Positions 33,329-40,630 of a stretch of 64,000 bases of DNA are shown here, one piece after another (the first letter of the stretch is position 1; each line of letters opens with the position of its first letter). The stretch comes from Miltoncostaea sp036826475 (GTDB lineage: Bacteria > Actinomycetota > Thermoleophilia > Miltoncostaeales > Miltoncostaeaceae). The stretch spans positions 7,326 through 71,325 of the forward strand of contig DAISWG010000015.1 in assembly GCA_036826475.1 (NCBI GenBank), given 5' to 3'. The notes under the pieces are model-generated. The model saw only the letters and a program-made list of their open reading frames with translations, searched no databases and was not told where the DNA came from. A program made the translations under genes and the position numbers.

Positions 33329-34192
33329 GTGGGACTGCCTGACGGCATCAAGCGGAACGTCATCGACGGGCACAGCCACATCGGCGAGATCGAGGCCTGG
33401 CCGTTCTACGGGATCGACTACCCGGTCAAGCCGATCGTCTACGACTTCCCGCGCACCAAGGACTACCTGAAGTACATGGACCAGTACGGCATCGAGCGCA
33501 GCCTGGTCATGTCGAACTACGGCATCCCCAAGCCCGAGCAGCCCTTCTCGCTCAACCCGATCGTGATGGAGGCCGCCAACGCCACCGACCGCATCCGCGG
33601 GCTGCTGTGGGTGTCCTTCCTCCCGCGGGACAAGGAGAACACGCTCGAGGCGCTCAAGCACTGCGGCGAGCACGGGATCATCGGCCTGAAGACCACGTTC
33701 CTCCTGGGCGGCAACCCCAACCCGGAGGAGTGGGACGAGGAGACCAAGGCGATCGCCGACATGTGCTTCGACGCGGCGGAGAAGCACGACTACGTCTTCC
33801 ACTTCCACACGTCCGCCGGCGGCAACAGCGACATCAACAACTTCATCCCGATGGTCGAGGCCTACGGGAAGCGCGTGAAGATCCACCTCGTCCACTTCGG
33901 CGGCGGCGTGTCGGGTCACATCAAGCTGGTCCCGAAGTTCATGCAGTGGGTGAAGGACGGCTACAAGGTCTACACCGACACCTCGTGGGCGATCGGCTTC
34001 GGCGCGCGCTGGCTGCTGGTGGAGATCGAGAAGCAGGGGATCGGCGGCGACCGGGTCATCTTCGGGTCGGACGAGCCGTGGTCGGACTTCATGAGCGAGT
34101 ACTGGAAGATCGAGGGGGCGCCGGTGTCGGAGGAGCTGAAGCGGATGGTCCTGGTGGACAACTTCGCGAAGCTCCACGAGAAGCACTGGTGA
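33329..34192 (+). CDS. Amidohydrolase-2-type TIM-barrel metal hydrolase
   Basis: A 287-residue enzyme with the metal-binding set expected of amidohydrolase_2: HxH at residues 15-17 (GHSHIGE), histidines in FHFHTSAGG and HLVHFGGG, and the aspartate in FGSDEPWSD. Relatives decarboxylate or hydrolyse small ring or carboxylate substrates. In Nit1C clusters a nitrilase is expected and is absent here, so this hydrolase may take a comparable place, though that is speculation. GAAAGGG precedes the GTG. The stop overlaps the radical SAM start. Confidence 0.85.
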   Translation: MGLPDGIKRNVIDGHSHIGEIEAWPFYGIDYPVKPIVYDFPRTKDYLKYMDQYGIERSLVMSNYGIPKPEQPFSLNPIVMEAANATDRIRGLLWVSFLPRDKENTLEALKHCGEHGIIGLKTTFLLGGNPNPEEWDEETKAIADMCFDAAEKHDYVFHFHTSAGGNSDINNFIPMVEAYGKRVKIHLVHFGGGVSGHIKLVPKFMQWVKDGYKVYTDTSWAIGFGARWLLVEIEKQGIGGDRVIFGSDEPWSDFMSEYWKIEGAPVSEELKRMVLVDNFAKLHEKHW

Positions 34193-35340
34193 GCACGGCC
34201 GCGCACGTCCCGGACCTCAAGACCCTCGCCGTCGAGCTCCAGTCGCTCGGCGTGCGGACGCGCGTGCCCGACGGCCCCGGCGCCACCCGCGCCGGCGGTG
34301 CCGGGCCGTCGGACGCCGGCTTCGTGTGGATCGACGGGGCGCCGCTCACCGTCCCCGTCCACGGCGACTACGTCGCGGCGTCGCCGTACGAGCTGGTGAT
34401 GAACGCCTCCGGCCGCGCCGGGACGCTCATTCGCGACGGCGTCGAGGTGGGCCCCGTGCGGCTGCACCCGAGGCCGAAGATCTACGACCTGGAGACCGCC
34501 GACGGGGTCCCCTACTGGAAGATCGCCCTGATGCACCTGGACAGCCTCGCGTCCACGGTGCATCAGCGGTGCGTCTACTGGGGCACCGACGAGCAGTGCC
34601 ACTTCTGCGCCATCGGCACCAGCCTCGCGAACGGCCGGACCATCCCCACCAAGACGCCGGCGCTGCTGGCCGAGGTGGCCGAGGCGGCCGCGCGCCTGGA
34701 CGGCGCGAAGGACGTGACCCTGACGACCGGCTCGCCGAACCGCCACGACCGCGGGGCGCCGTACATGGCCCGCTGCGCGGAGGCGATCCGCGAGGCCAGC
34801 GGCCTGCCGGTGCAGGCGCAGATCGAGCCGCCCGAGGACTTCACCTGGTTCGCGACGCTGAAGGCGTCCGGCGTCGAGGCCCTGGGCCTGCACCTGGAGG
34901 TGTGGGACGAGGCGGTGCTGGCGCGGGTCGCCCCCGGCAAGCACGCCCAGGGACGCGACCACTACCTGGCCGCGTGGGAGGCGGCGGTCGGGGTCTTCGG
35001 GCCCGGCCAGGTGTCGACCTACTTCATCCTGGGCCTGGGGGAGACCCCGGAGTCGGTGATGGAGGGGTGCCGCGCGGCGATCGACCGCGGCGTCTACCCG
35101 TTCGTGGTGCCGCTGCGCCCATCCCCCGGGAGCATCGTCGCCGACGGCGTGCCGCCGTCGCCGGAGTACATCCGGGACGTCTACGAGCAGGTCGCCCCGC
35201 TGCTGGCCGAGGCCGGGATGATGAGCCAGGACGCCCGGGCCGGCTGCGTCCGCTGCCAGGCGTGCTCGGCGCTCAGCACGTTCGAGCGGGCGTTCGGGGG
35301 CGGCCGGGACGGGGTGCCCGTCCGGGACCAGGCCGCCTGA
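34189..35340 (+). CDS. MSMEG_0568-family radical SAM protein
   Basis: A 383-residue radical SAM enzyme. The cluster ligands are Cys128, Cys137 and Cys140 (CVYWGTDEQCHFC), an 8-residue first spacing instead of the usual 3. TLTTGSPNRHDRG and IEPPEDF follow, with YFILGLGETPESV in the C-terminal half of the barrel. Near the C terminus CVRCQAC offers three more cysteines. These features match the MSMEG_0568 family found in nitrogen-starvation clusters; the reaction is unknown. GTGA overlap before it, TGATG after it. Confidence 0.92.
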   Translation: MSTAAHVPDLKTLAVELQSLGVRTRVPDGPGATRAGGAGPSDAGFVWIDGAPLTVPVHGDYVAASPYELVMNASGRAGTLIRDGVEVGPVRLHPRPKIYDLETADGVPYWKIALMHLDSLASTVHQRCVYWGTDEQCHFCAIGTSLANGRTIPTKTPALLAEVAEAAARLDGAKDVTLTTGSPNRHDRGAPYMARCAEAIREASGLPVQAQIEPPEDFTWFATLKASGVEALGLHLEVWDEAVLARVAPGKHAQGRDHYLAAWEAAVGVFGPGQVSTYFILGLGETPESVMEGCRAAIDRGVYPFVVPLRPSPGSIVADGVPPSPEYIRDVYEQVAPLLAEAGMMSQDARAGCVRCQACSALSTFERAFGGGRDGVPVRDQAA

Positions 35341-35852
35341 TGCGGGGCCGGGGCGCCCCCGTCGACGTCCGCATCGCGCGGACCGCGGAGGACCTCGCCG
35401 CCCACCATGCGATCCGGCGGGCCGTGTTCGTCGAGGAGCAGGGGATCTTCGAGGAGGACGACCGCGACGTCTGGGACGACGGCGCCGTGAAGGTGGTGGC
35501 CGTGACCGGCGACCGGATCGTCGGCGCCGTCCGGCTCTACCCCCTGGACGAGGCGGGGCTGTGGAAGGGCGACCGCCTGGCCGTGCTGCGCGACGCCCGG
35601 CGCCTGCACGTCGGCGCGCCCCTGGTGCGCTTCGCCGTCGAGACCGCCGGCGCGCGGGGCGGCACCAGGATGATCGCGAAGATCCAGGCACGCAACGTGG
35701 CCTTCTTCCGCCACCTCGGATGGACGTCCGTGGGCGACCCGCGCGACTTCCGCGGCGCCAGCCACCAGGACATGACGATCCCGCTGCGCGCGGCGGAGCA
35801 GGAGGCCGGGGCCATCGACCTGGGCTGGGCCCTCGGCGGGGCCGGGGCCTGA
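35340..35852 (+). CDS. MSMEG_0567/Sll0786-family GNAT N-acetyltransferase
   Basis: A 170-residue GNAT fold protein: VRIARTAEDLAAHHAIRRAVFVEEQ at the N terminus, the acyl-CoA region VGAPLVRFAVETAGARGG, and KIQARNVAFFRHLGWTSVG at the end. The VFVEEQ.IF motif is typical of the MSMEG_0567/Sll0786 family that sits beside the radical SAM gene in these clusters. Its acceptor is unknown. The ATG overlaps the radical SAM stop. Confidence 0.9.
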   Translation: MRGRGAPVDVRIARTAEDLAAHHAIRRAVFVEEQGIFEEDDRDVWDDGAVKVVAVTGDRIVGAVRLYPLDEAGLWKGDRLAVLRDARRLHVGAPLVRFAVETAGARGGTRMIAKIQARNVAFFRHLGWTSVGDPRDFRGASHQDMTIPLRAAEQEAGAIDLGWALGGAGA

Positions 35853-36242
35853 CGCGGGACAAGGGCCGTTCGGTCCGCCGAGCGAGAACCAAGCAGTCCG
35901 GATGGCCGCGTCGGGCCCCGGGGCCTGACGGCTCGTCGGGCCCCGGCGGTGCTACCGGACGGGCTGGGGGCTGCGGCGGCGGGCCGTCGCGGGGAGCAGG
36001 CCCGCGAGGGCGGCCATCGGGTTACGGCGGCGGCGGGCCGATGTCACGACGGCGGCGGCGGCGATGCGGCGGGCGGTGACGTCGGCGGCGTGGTCCCGGT
36101 GGATGTGGGCGTTGCTGTGCATGTCGGCCTCTCCGGTGCGCGATGCGATCTCGTGCATCGAAGGTACGGCGGGGGGTCCTGCCCACTCATCGGTGGGCGG
36201 TGCCCAACCTGGGCCCCGCCGGTGCCCATCCGGGCCCGGTGC
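35853..36242. other. 390-bp gap with tandem GGTGCCCA-type repeats and a possible small gene
   Basis: The region lies between convergent GNAT and AIR-synthase-like genes. It holds direct repeats GTCGGGCCCCGG (35908 and 35936 areas), a GCCCAC/GTGGGC hairpin (about 36181-36198) and two GGTGCCCA...GGGCCC units (36198-36242) that would extend AIR-gene termination. A 56-codon ORF (35952-36122, minus) lies inside, with TACCTT and GGAGAG upstream. Confidence 0.4.
35952..36122 (-). CDS. Possible small basic protein (56 aa)
   Basis: MHSNAHIHRDHAADVTARRI begins a short alanine/arginine-rich protein ending in TARRRSPQPVR. GGAGAG six bases before the ATG and TACCTT about 40 bp further upstream support expression. 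Similar 50-60-residue basic proteins beginning MH... are common orphan genes in Actinomycetota. It is low complexity, so it could be spurious. Confidence 0.4.
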   Translation of the reverse strand: MHSNAHIHRDHAADVTARRIAAAAVVTSARRRRNPMAALAGLLPATARRRSPQPVR

Positions 36243-37217
36243 CTACCTATGCGCCCCGTCGCGGGGGGCCCCGTCCACCGGCGGGCGCAGGCCGGTGAGG
36301 TCCTGCTCCCCGAGGTCCCACACCGGCTCCTCCCGGCCCTCGGAGGCGAGGCGCAGCACCCCGGAGCCGTCGAGGGTCCCCACGTGCGCCAGGGTGAGGC
36401 CGGCCGACCCGAAGCGCGCGCCGAGGGGGGCGGGGTCGCCCACCAGCAGGAACCCGTACGAGGGGAACGTGAGCAGCCAGCGGTCCAGGGTCATCCCCGG
36501 CGGGACCGGCAGGCGGTCGAGGTCGAGGGCGCAGCCGAGCCCCCCGGCGCTCTCGCACAGCTGCAGCAGCGAGCCGGCCGCGCCGGGCATCGACACGTCG
36601 CGGGCGGCCCAGGCCTCGCCGGCCTCGGCGGCGGCGGGCAGCAGGTCCAGGTCGTCGCGGGCGCGGTCGCGGCGCGGGCCGCGGAGGTGGCTGAAGAAGC
36701 TGCTGCCGGTCCCCACCATCATCTCGCCCTCCAGGCAGGCGGCCAGGCACACCGCGTCCCCGGGGCGGGCGTTGCGGGCCGCCAGCGGGGCGCCCGACCG
36801 GCCCACGCCGAACGTCGAGAGACCCGGAGGGGACCCCGCCTCGACCGTCGCGTGTCCGCCCACCACCGGCACGCGGTACAGACCGGCGCCGGTGCGCAGC
36901 CCGTCGAGCACCTCCTCGACCGCGCGCCGGTCGCCCGCGACCACGCAGTCCAGCAGCGCGAGCGGGCGGGCGCCCGTGGCGGCCAGGTCGTTGAGCACCG
37001 TCACGACCCCCGCGACGCCCGCCGCGCGGGGTTGCGCGGCCACGAACGGCGGGTGGATCGCCTCGGCCGCCATCACCAGCGACCCGTCCCCGATGTCCAG
37101 GACGGCGGCGTCGTCGCCGTCGCCGCCCAGCACGGCCGCGACGGCCGCCAGCTCCCGCTTGCCGCGGAGGCCGGGGTGCCCGCGAACGGCCTGCGCGAGA
37201 GCCGGTAGGTTCACCAC
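36243..37217 (-). CDS. AIR-synthase-like (PurM-fold) protein, sll0787 family
   Basis: A 324-residue protein with the PurM/SelD/HypE fold: GDGDDAAVLDIGDGSLVM (ATP-binding acidic stretch), VTVLNDLAATGARPLALLD, VPVVGGHATVEAG and a C-terminal domain with LLTFPSYGFLLV. It matches the sll0787 AIR-synthase-related family of nitrogen-starvation clusters, where an ATP-dependent activation or dehydration step is likely. GTG 37217 abuts the divergent ATG 37218, and its own TAGTGT lies 6 bp upstream inside the neighbour's coding region. Confidence 0.88.
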   Translation of the reverse strand: MVNLPALAQAVRGHPGLRGKRELAAVAAVLGGDGDDAAVLDIGDGSLVMAAEAIHPPFVAAQPRAAGVAGVVTVLNDLAATGARPLALLDCVVAGDRRAVEEVLDGLRTGAGLYRVPVVGGHATVEAGSPPGLSTFGVGRSGAPLAARNARPGDAVCLAACLEGEMMVGTGSSFFSHLRGPRRDRARDDLDLLPAAAEAGEAWAARDVSMPGAAGSLLQLCESAGGLGCALDLDRLPVPPGMTLDRWLLTFPSYGFLLVGDPAPLGARFGSAGLTLAHVGTLDGSGVLRLASEGREEPVWDLGEQDLTGLRPPVDGAPRDGAHR

Positions 37218-37229
37218 ATGGCCACACTA
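37206..37229. promoter_or_regulatory. Interlocked divergent leaderless promoters
   Basis: Plus-strand TAGGTT (37206-37211) is 6 bp before ATG 37218. Minus-strand TAGTGT (37229-37224) is 6 bp before GTG 37217. The start codons touch, so each -10 box lies within the first codons of the opposite gene and there is no intergenic base. Confidence 0.55.
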
Positions 37230-38603
37230 GGGATCGTCACCGCGGGACTCGACCTGATGGCCGACGCCCTCCGCGCCCAGGACGCCGACGTCACCGCCGT
37301 GGAGTGGCGCCCGCCGGGCGGCGGCGACCCGGACGTGGTGGCCGACCTGGTCACCACCTACGGCGACGACCGCGTCGACGCCGCCAACGCCGCCGCCCTC
37401 GCGGCGCTCCAGGAGGCGCGGCCGATGATCGTGGGCGCCGGCCCCGCCGGCGACCTGATCCCCGGCCTGGAGGGGTGGACGGTGCTGCACGCCGGCCCGC
37501 CCGTCGAGTGGGCGCTGATGTGCGAGCCCCAGCGCAACGCCGTGCGCGGCGCGATCATCCTGGAGGGCTGGGCGTCCGACCACCACGAGGCCGGCGGCCT
37601 GGTCGAAGCCGGCGACGTGCGGCTGGCGAGCGCCCACTCCCTGAACGCCGCGGGCGCGATGTGCGGCGTCATCTCGCCCTCCATGGCCGTGTGGGCCGCC
37701 CGTGACGAGGTGGGCGGCGGCGTGGGCTACAGCCCCATGAACGACGGCCCCGGCGAGGCGTTCTGGCTGGGCGTCGGCTCGCCCGAGGCCATCCGGCGCC
37801 AGCGGATCCTCGCGGACGGGGTGGCCCCCGGCTTCGCCGCCGCCCTGCGCGCGAACGGGCCGATCGACGCGTTCGCCCTCTGCGCCCAGGGGATCGCGAT
37901 GGGCGACGACTGCCACATGCGCCACCAGGCCACCACCATGCTGCTCCTGCGCGAGGCGCTGCCGGCGATGGCCGAACACGCGCCCGGCAGCGTGCTGCCC
38001 ACGGCGCGGATGCTCGCCGCCAACGGCCACTTCGCCCTGACGATGACGATCGCCGCCGCCCGGGCAGCCCTGATGGGGATCCAGGGGACCCCCCACTCGA
38101 GCCTGGTCGTGTTCATCAGCCGCAACGGCACCGACGCCGCGGTGCAGCTGGCCGGGCTGCCGGACCGCTGGTTCACGGCCCCGGCGCCGCTGGTGGGCGA
38201 CCCGCTGTACCGCCCCGGCTTCTCCGACGAGGACGCGGCCCCTGACATCGGCGACTCCGCGCTGGTGGAGTGCTGCGGCCTGGGCGCGGCGGCGAGCGCG
38301 GCGAGCCCGTCGGTGGCCGCCTTCCTGGGCGGCGGGCTGGCCGACGCGCTGGAGCGCACCCGGGAGATGGGCGACATCTGCATCGGGCGCAGCGAGCGGC
38401 TGCGCATCCCGGTGCTCGACGGCGAGGGCACCCCGCTGGGCGTGGACGCCCGCGCCTGCGTCGACCTGGGCGGCACCCCGCTCATCAACACCGGCATCCT
38501 GCACCGCGTCGACGGCGGCCAGATCGGCGCCGGCATCGCGCGCACCCCGATCGAGCCGATCCGCGACGCCCTCGGCGCCCTGGCCCACGAGCTCCGCGGC
38601 TAA
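37218..38603 (+). CDS. DUF1116 protein (AllG/YlbE-like)
   Basis: A 461-residue DUF1116 protein, with VTAVEWRPPGGGDPDV near the N terminus, VGAGPAGDLIPGL, and a long conserved core including MGDDCHMRHQATTMLLLREALP, GNGHF-like AANGHFALTMTIAAARAAL and FISRNGTDAAVQL. In E. coli the DUF1116 protein AllG works with FdrA (AllF) and AllH in oxamate carbamoyl transfer. FdrA and carbamate kinase are present here, but no AllH (DUF2877) gene is in the window. The plus-strand start is probably leaderless. Confidence 0.9.
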   Translation: MATLGIVTAGLDLMADALRAQDADVTAVEWRPPGGGDPDVVADLVTTYGDDRVDAANAAALAALQEARPMIVGAGPAGDLIPGLEGWTVLHAGPPVEWALMCEPQRNAVRGAIILEGWASDHHEAGGLVEAGDVRLASAHSLNAAGAMCGVISPSMAVWAARDEVGGGVGYSPMNDGPGEAFWLGVGSPEAIRRQRILADGVAPGFAAALRANGPIDAFALCAQGIAMGDDCHMRHQATTMLLLREALPAMAEHAPGSVLPTARMLAANGHFALTMTIAAARAALMGIQGTPHSSLVVFISRNGTDAAVQLAGLPDRWFTAPAPLVGDPLYRPGFSDEDAAPDIGDSALVECCGLGAAASAASPSVAAFLGGGLADALERTREMGDICIGRSERLRIPVLDGEGTPLGVDARACVDLGGTPLINTGILHRVDGGQIGAGIARTPIEPIRDALGALAHELRG

Positions 38604-38655
38604 GTGTCCCGCCCCAGAAGTCGCGTGGCGTTCGGGACTCCCGGGGCGGGACACT
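38603..38655. promoter_or_regulatory. 13-bp perfect inverted repeat before the methyltransferase
   Basis: AGTGTCCCGCCCC (38603-38615) and GGGGCGGGACACT (38643-38655) are perfect inverted repeats with a 27-nt loop. The left arm begins within the DUF1116 stop codon and the right arm ends one base before the methyltransferase ATG (38657). In RNA the right arm, which is also the only purine-rich ribosome-site candidate, would be sequestered. It could be a terminator, an attenuator or an operator. Confidence 0.6.
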
Positions 38656-38656
38656 G

Positions 38657-39451
38657 ATGGGCACCGAGTGGGAGGCCGAGCGCTACCAGCGCGTCTCGGC
38701 CCCGCAGTTCGCGTGGGGCAGCCGGATCGTCGAGCGCATCCCGCTCCGCGGCGACGAGGACGTGCTGGACGCCGGGTGCGGCACCGGCCGCGTGACCCGC
38801 CTGGTGGCCGAGCGGGTGCCCGACGGGACCGTGCTCGGCGTGGACGGGTCGCACCGGATGGTGGAGGAGGCGTCGGCGCAGCTCGCCGACCTGGCGCCGC
38901 GCGTGCGGTTCGCCCGGATGGACCTGACGGAGCTGGCGCTGCCGGAGCCCGTGGACGTGATCGTCTCGACCGCCACGTTCCACTGGATCCTGGACCACGA
39001 CCTGCTCTTCCGGCGCCTGCACGACGCCCTGCGCCCCGGTGGCCTGCTGGTGGCGCAGTGCGGCGGCGACGGCAACATCGCACGCACCCTCGGCGCCGCC
39101 GCCGCCGTCGCCGCCCGCGCCCCCTACGCCGACCACCTCGCCGGGATGGCGCGGAGCTGGTACTTCGCCGGGCCGGAGGCGACCGAGCGGGCGCTGACGC
39201 GAGCGGGGTTCGTGGAGGTCCACGCCGGCCTGGAGGAGGCGGACACCCCGTTCGACACGATCGAGGACGCCGCCGAGTTCCTCGCGACGGTCGTGCTGCG
39301 CCACCACCTGGAGCTGCTGCCGCGGGAGATCCGCGCGCCGTTCGCCCGCGACGTGGCGGCCCGGCGCGCCGAGGACGACCCCGCGGGGCGGGTGGTGCTG
39401 GACTACGTGCGCCTCAACCTGGAGGCGCGGCGACCGGCGGGTGAGCCCTAG
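38657..39451 (+). CDS. Class I SAM-dependent methyltransferase
   Basis: A 264-residue methyltransferase of the trans-aconitate methyltransferase / ubiE-like group. Motif I is DVLDAGCGTGRVTRLVA (about residues 34-50), with MDLTEL after motif II, STATFHWILDH, and LRPGGLLVAQCGG for motif III. The small-molecule substrate is unknown. It follows DUF1116 by 53 bp across a strong inverted repeat and is convergent with rmlB, so it may be an independent gene. Confidence 0.87.
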   Translation: MGTEWEAERYQRVSAPQFAWGSRIVERIPLRGDEDVLDAGCGTGRVTRLVAERVPDGTVLGVDGSHRMVEEASAQLADLAPRVRFARMDLTELALPEPVDVIVSTATFHWILDHDLLFRRLHDALRPGGLLVAQCGGDGNIARTLGAAAAVAARAPYADHLAGMARSWYFAGPEATERALTRAGFVEVHAGLEEADTPFDTIEDAAEFLATVVLRHHLELLPREIRAPFARDVAARRAEDDPAGRVVLDYVRLNLEARRPAGEP

Positions 39452-39559
39452 CGGGCCGGTCGGTACCCGCCCCGGCGCCGGAAGGGGGGCCCGGCGCCGG
39501 TCAGGTGCTCCGCGAGAGAGCGAAGGAGGTTTTCGCCGCTCCGGCGGTTCGTGTGCACA

Positions 39560-39630
39560 CCCGCCTTCGGCAGGCGGGGGGCGATCCCCCATCCCCCCTC
39601 CGGGGGAACCGCGATCCCCGATCGGGGGAT
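39560..39630. terminator. Array of three hairpins between convergent genes
   Basis: Three stems follow in the 186-bp gap between the methyltransferase and rmlB: CCCGCCT/AGGCGGG (39560-39578, loop TCGGC), TCCCCC/GGGGGA (39592-39607) and the palindrome CCCCGATCGGGG (39616-39627). This is probably a bidirectional terminator. The rest of the gap (39452-39559) shows nothing clear. Confidence 0.55.
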
Positions 39631-39637
39631 TGCGTCC

Positions 39638-40630
39638 TCAGCGCCCCCCGTACTGCGCCTCGTAGTACGTGCGGTACTCCCCGCTCTTGATGGGCTCCCA
39701 CCAGTCGCGGTTGTCGCGGTACCAGGCGACGGTCGCGGCGAGGCCCTCGGCGAACGGGTGCTCCGGCCCCCACCCGAGGCCGCGCAGGCGCTCGGTCGCG
39801 AGGGCGTATCGGCGGTCGTGGCCGGGGCGGTCCTGGACGTGGCGGATCAGCGACGCGTCGCGGCCCGTGAGGTCGAGGATGCGCTCGGTGATCTCCAGGT
39901 TGGGGATCTCGTTGCCCCCGCCGACGTTGTAGACCTCGCCGGCCTCGCCGTCGGTCATCGCGGTCCAGATCCCGGTGCAGTGGTCCTCGACGTGGATCCA
40001 GTCGCGGATCTGCATGCCGTCGCCGTAGACCGGCAGCGACTCGCCGTCGAGCGCGTTCGTGACGAACAGGGGGATCAGCTTCTCGGGGTACTGGCGCGGG
40101 CCGTACGTGTTGGAGCCGCGTGTGATCACGGCGTCGAGCCCGAACGTGCGGTGCCAGGCCAGCACCTGCAGGTCCCCGCCCGCCTTGCTGGCGGAGTAGG
40201 GGCTGGAGGGGCTGATCGGGTCGGTCTCGCGGAACGCCCCGTGGGGGATCGACCCGTACACCTCGTCGGTGGAGACCTGCACGAAGCGCCCCACGCCCGC
40301 CCGCCGCGCCGCGTCGAGCAGCACGGCGGTGCCGACGACGTCGGTGCGGATGAAGTCGGCGGGGTCGAGGATGCTGCGGTCCACGTGGCTCTCCGCCGCG
40401 AAGTTGACGACCACGTCGCAGCCCCGGACCGCCTCGTCCACCAGTGCGGTGTCGGCGATGTCCGCGTGGACGAAGCGGTAGGCCTCGTCGTCGGCGATGT
40501 CGGCGACGTTGGCCGGGTTGCCGGCGTAGGTGAGCTTGTCGAGGTTCACGACCTCGGCTCCGCGGGACATGGCCAGGCGGACGAACTGCGAGCCGATGAA
40601 GCCGCAGCCGCCGGTGACGAGGATCCTCAT
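39638..40630 (-). CDS. rmlB: dTDP-glucose 4,6-dehydratase
   Basis: A 330-residue extended SDR that makes dTDP-4-keto-6-deoxyglucose for rhamnose. It has GGCGFIGSQF for NAD, FAAESHVDRSI, STDEVYG with the catalytic Asp-Glu pair, the YSASK tyrosine-lysine pair, RGSNTYGPRQYPEKLIPLF and GDGMQIRDWIHVEDH. It is the last gene of a rmlA-rmlD-rmlB run; its ATG overlaps the rmlD stop (ATGA). No rmlC epimerase is in the window. Confidence 0.96.
   Translation of the reverse strand: MRILVTGGCGFIGSQFVRLAMSRGAEVVNLDKLTYAGNPANVADIADDEAYRFVHADIADTALVDEAVRGCDVVVNFAAESHVDRSILDPADFIRTDVVGTAVLLDAARRAGVGRFVQVSTDEVYGSIPHGAFRETDPISPSSPYSASKAGGDLQVLAWHRTFGLDAVITRGSNTYGPRQYPEKLIPLFVTNALDGESLPVYGDGMQIRDWIHVEDHCTGIWTAMTDGEAGEVYNVGGGNEIPNLEITERILDLTGRDASLIRHVQDRPGHDRRYALATERLRGLGWGPEHPFAEGLAATVAWYRDNRDWWEPIKSGEYRTYYEAQYGGR

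Noticed and set aside
33329..34192. Assignment as the nitrilase of the Nit1C cluster
   Set aside because: There is no Glu-Lys-Cys nitrilase triad. The HxH/H/H/D pattern is that of an amidohydrolase.
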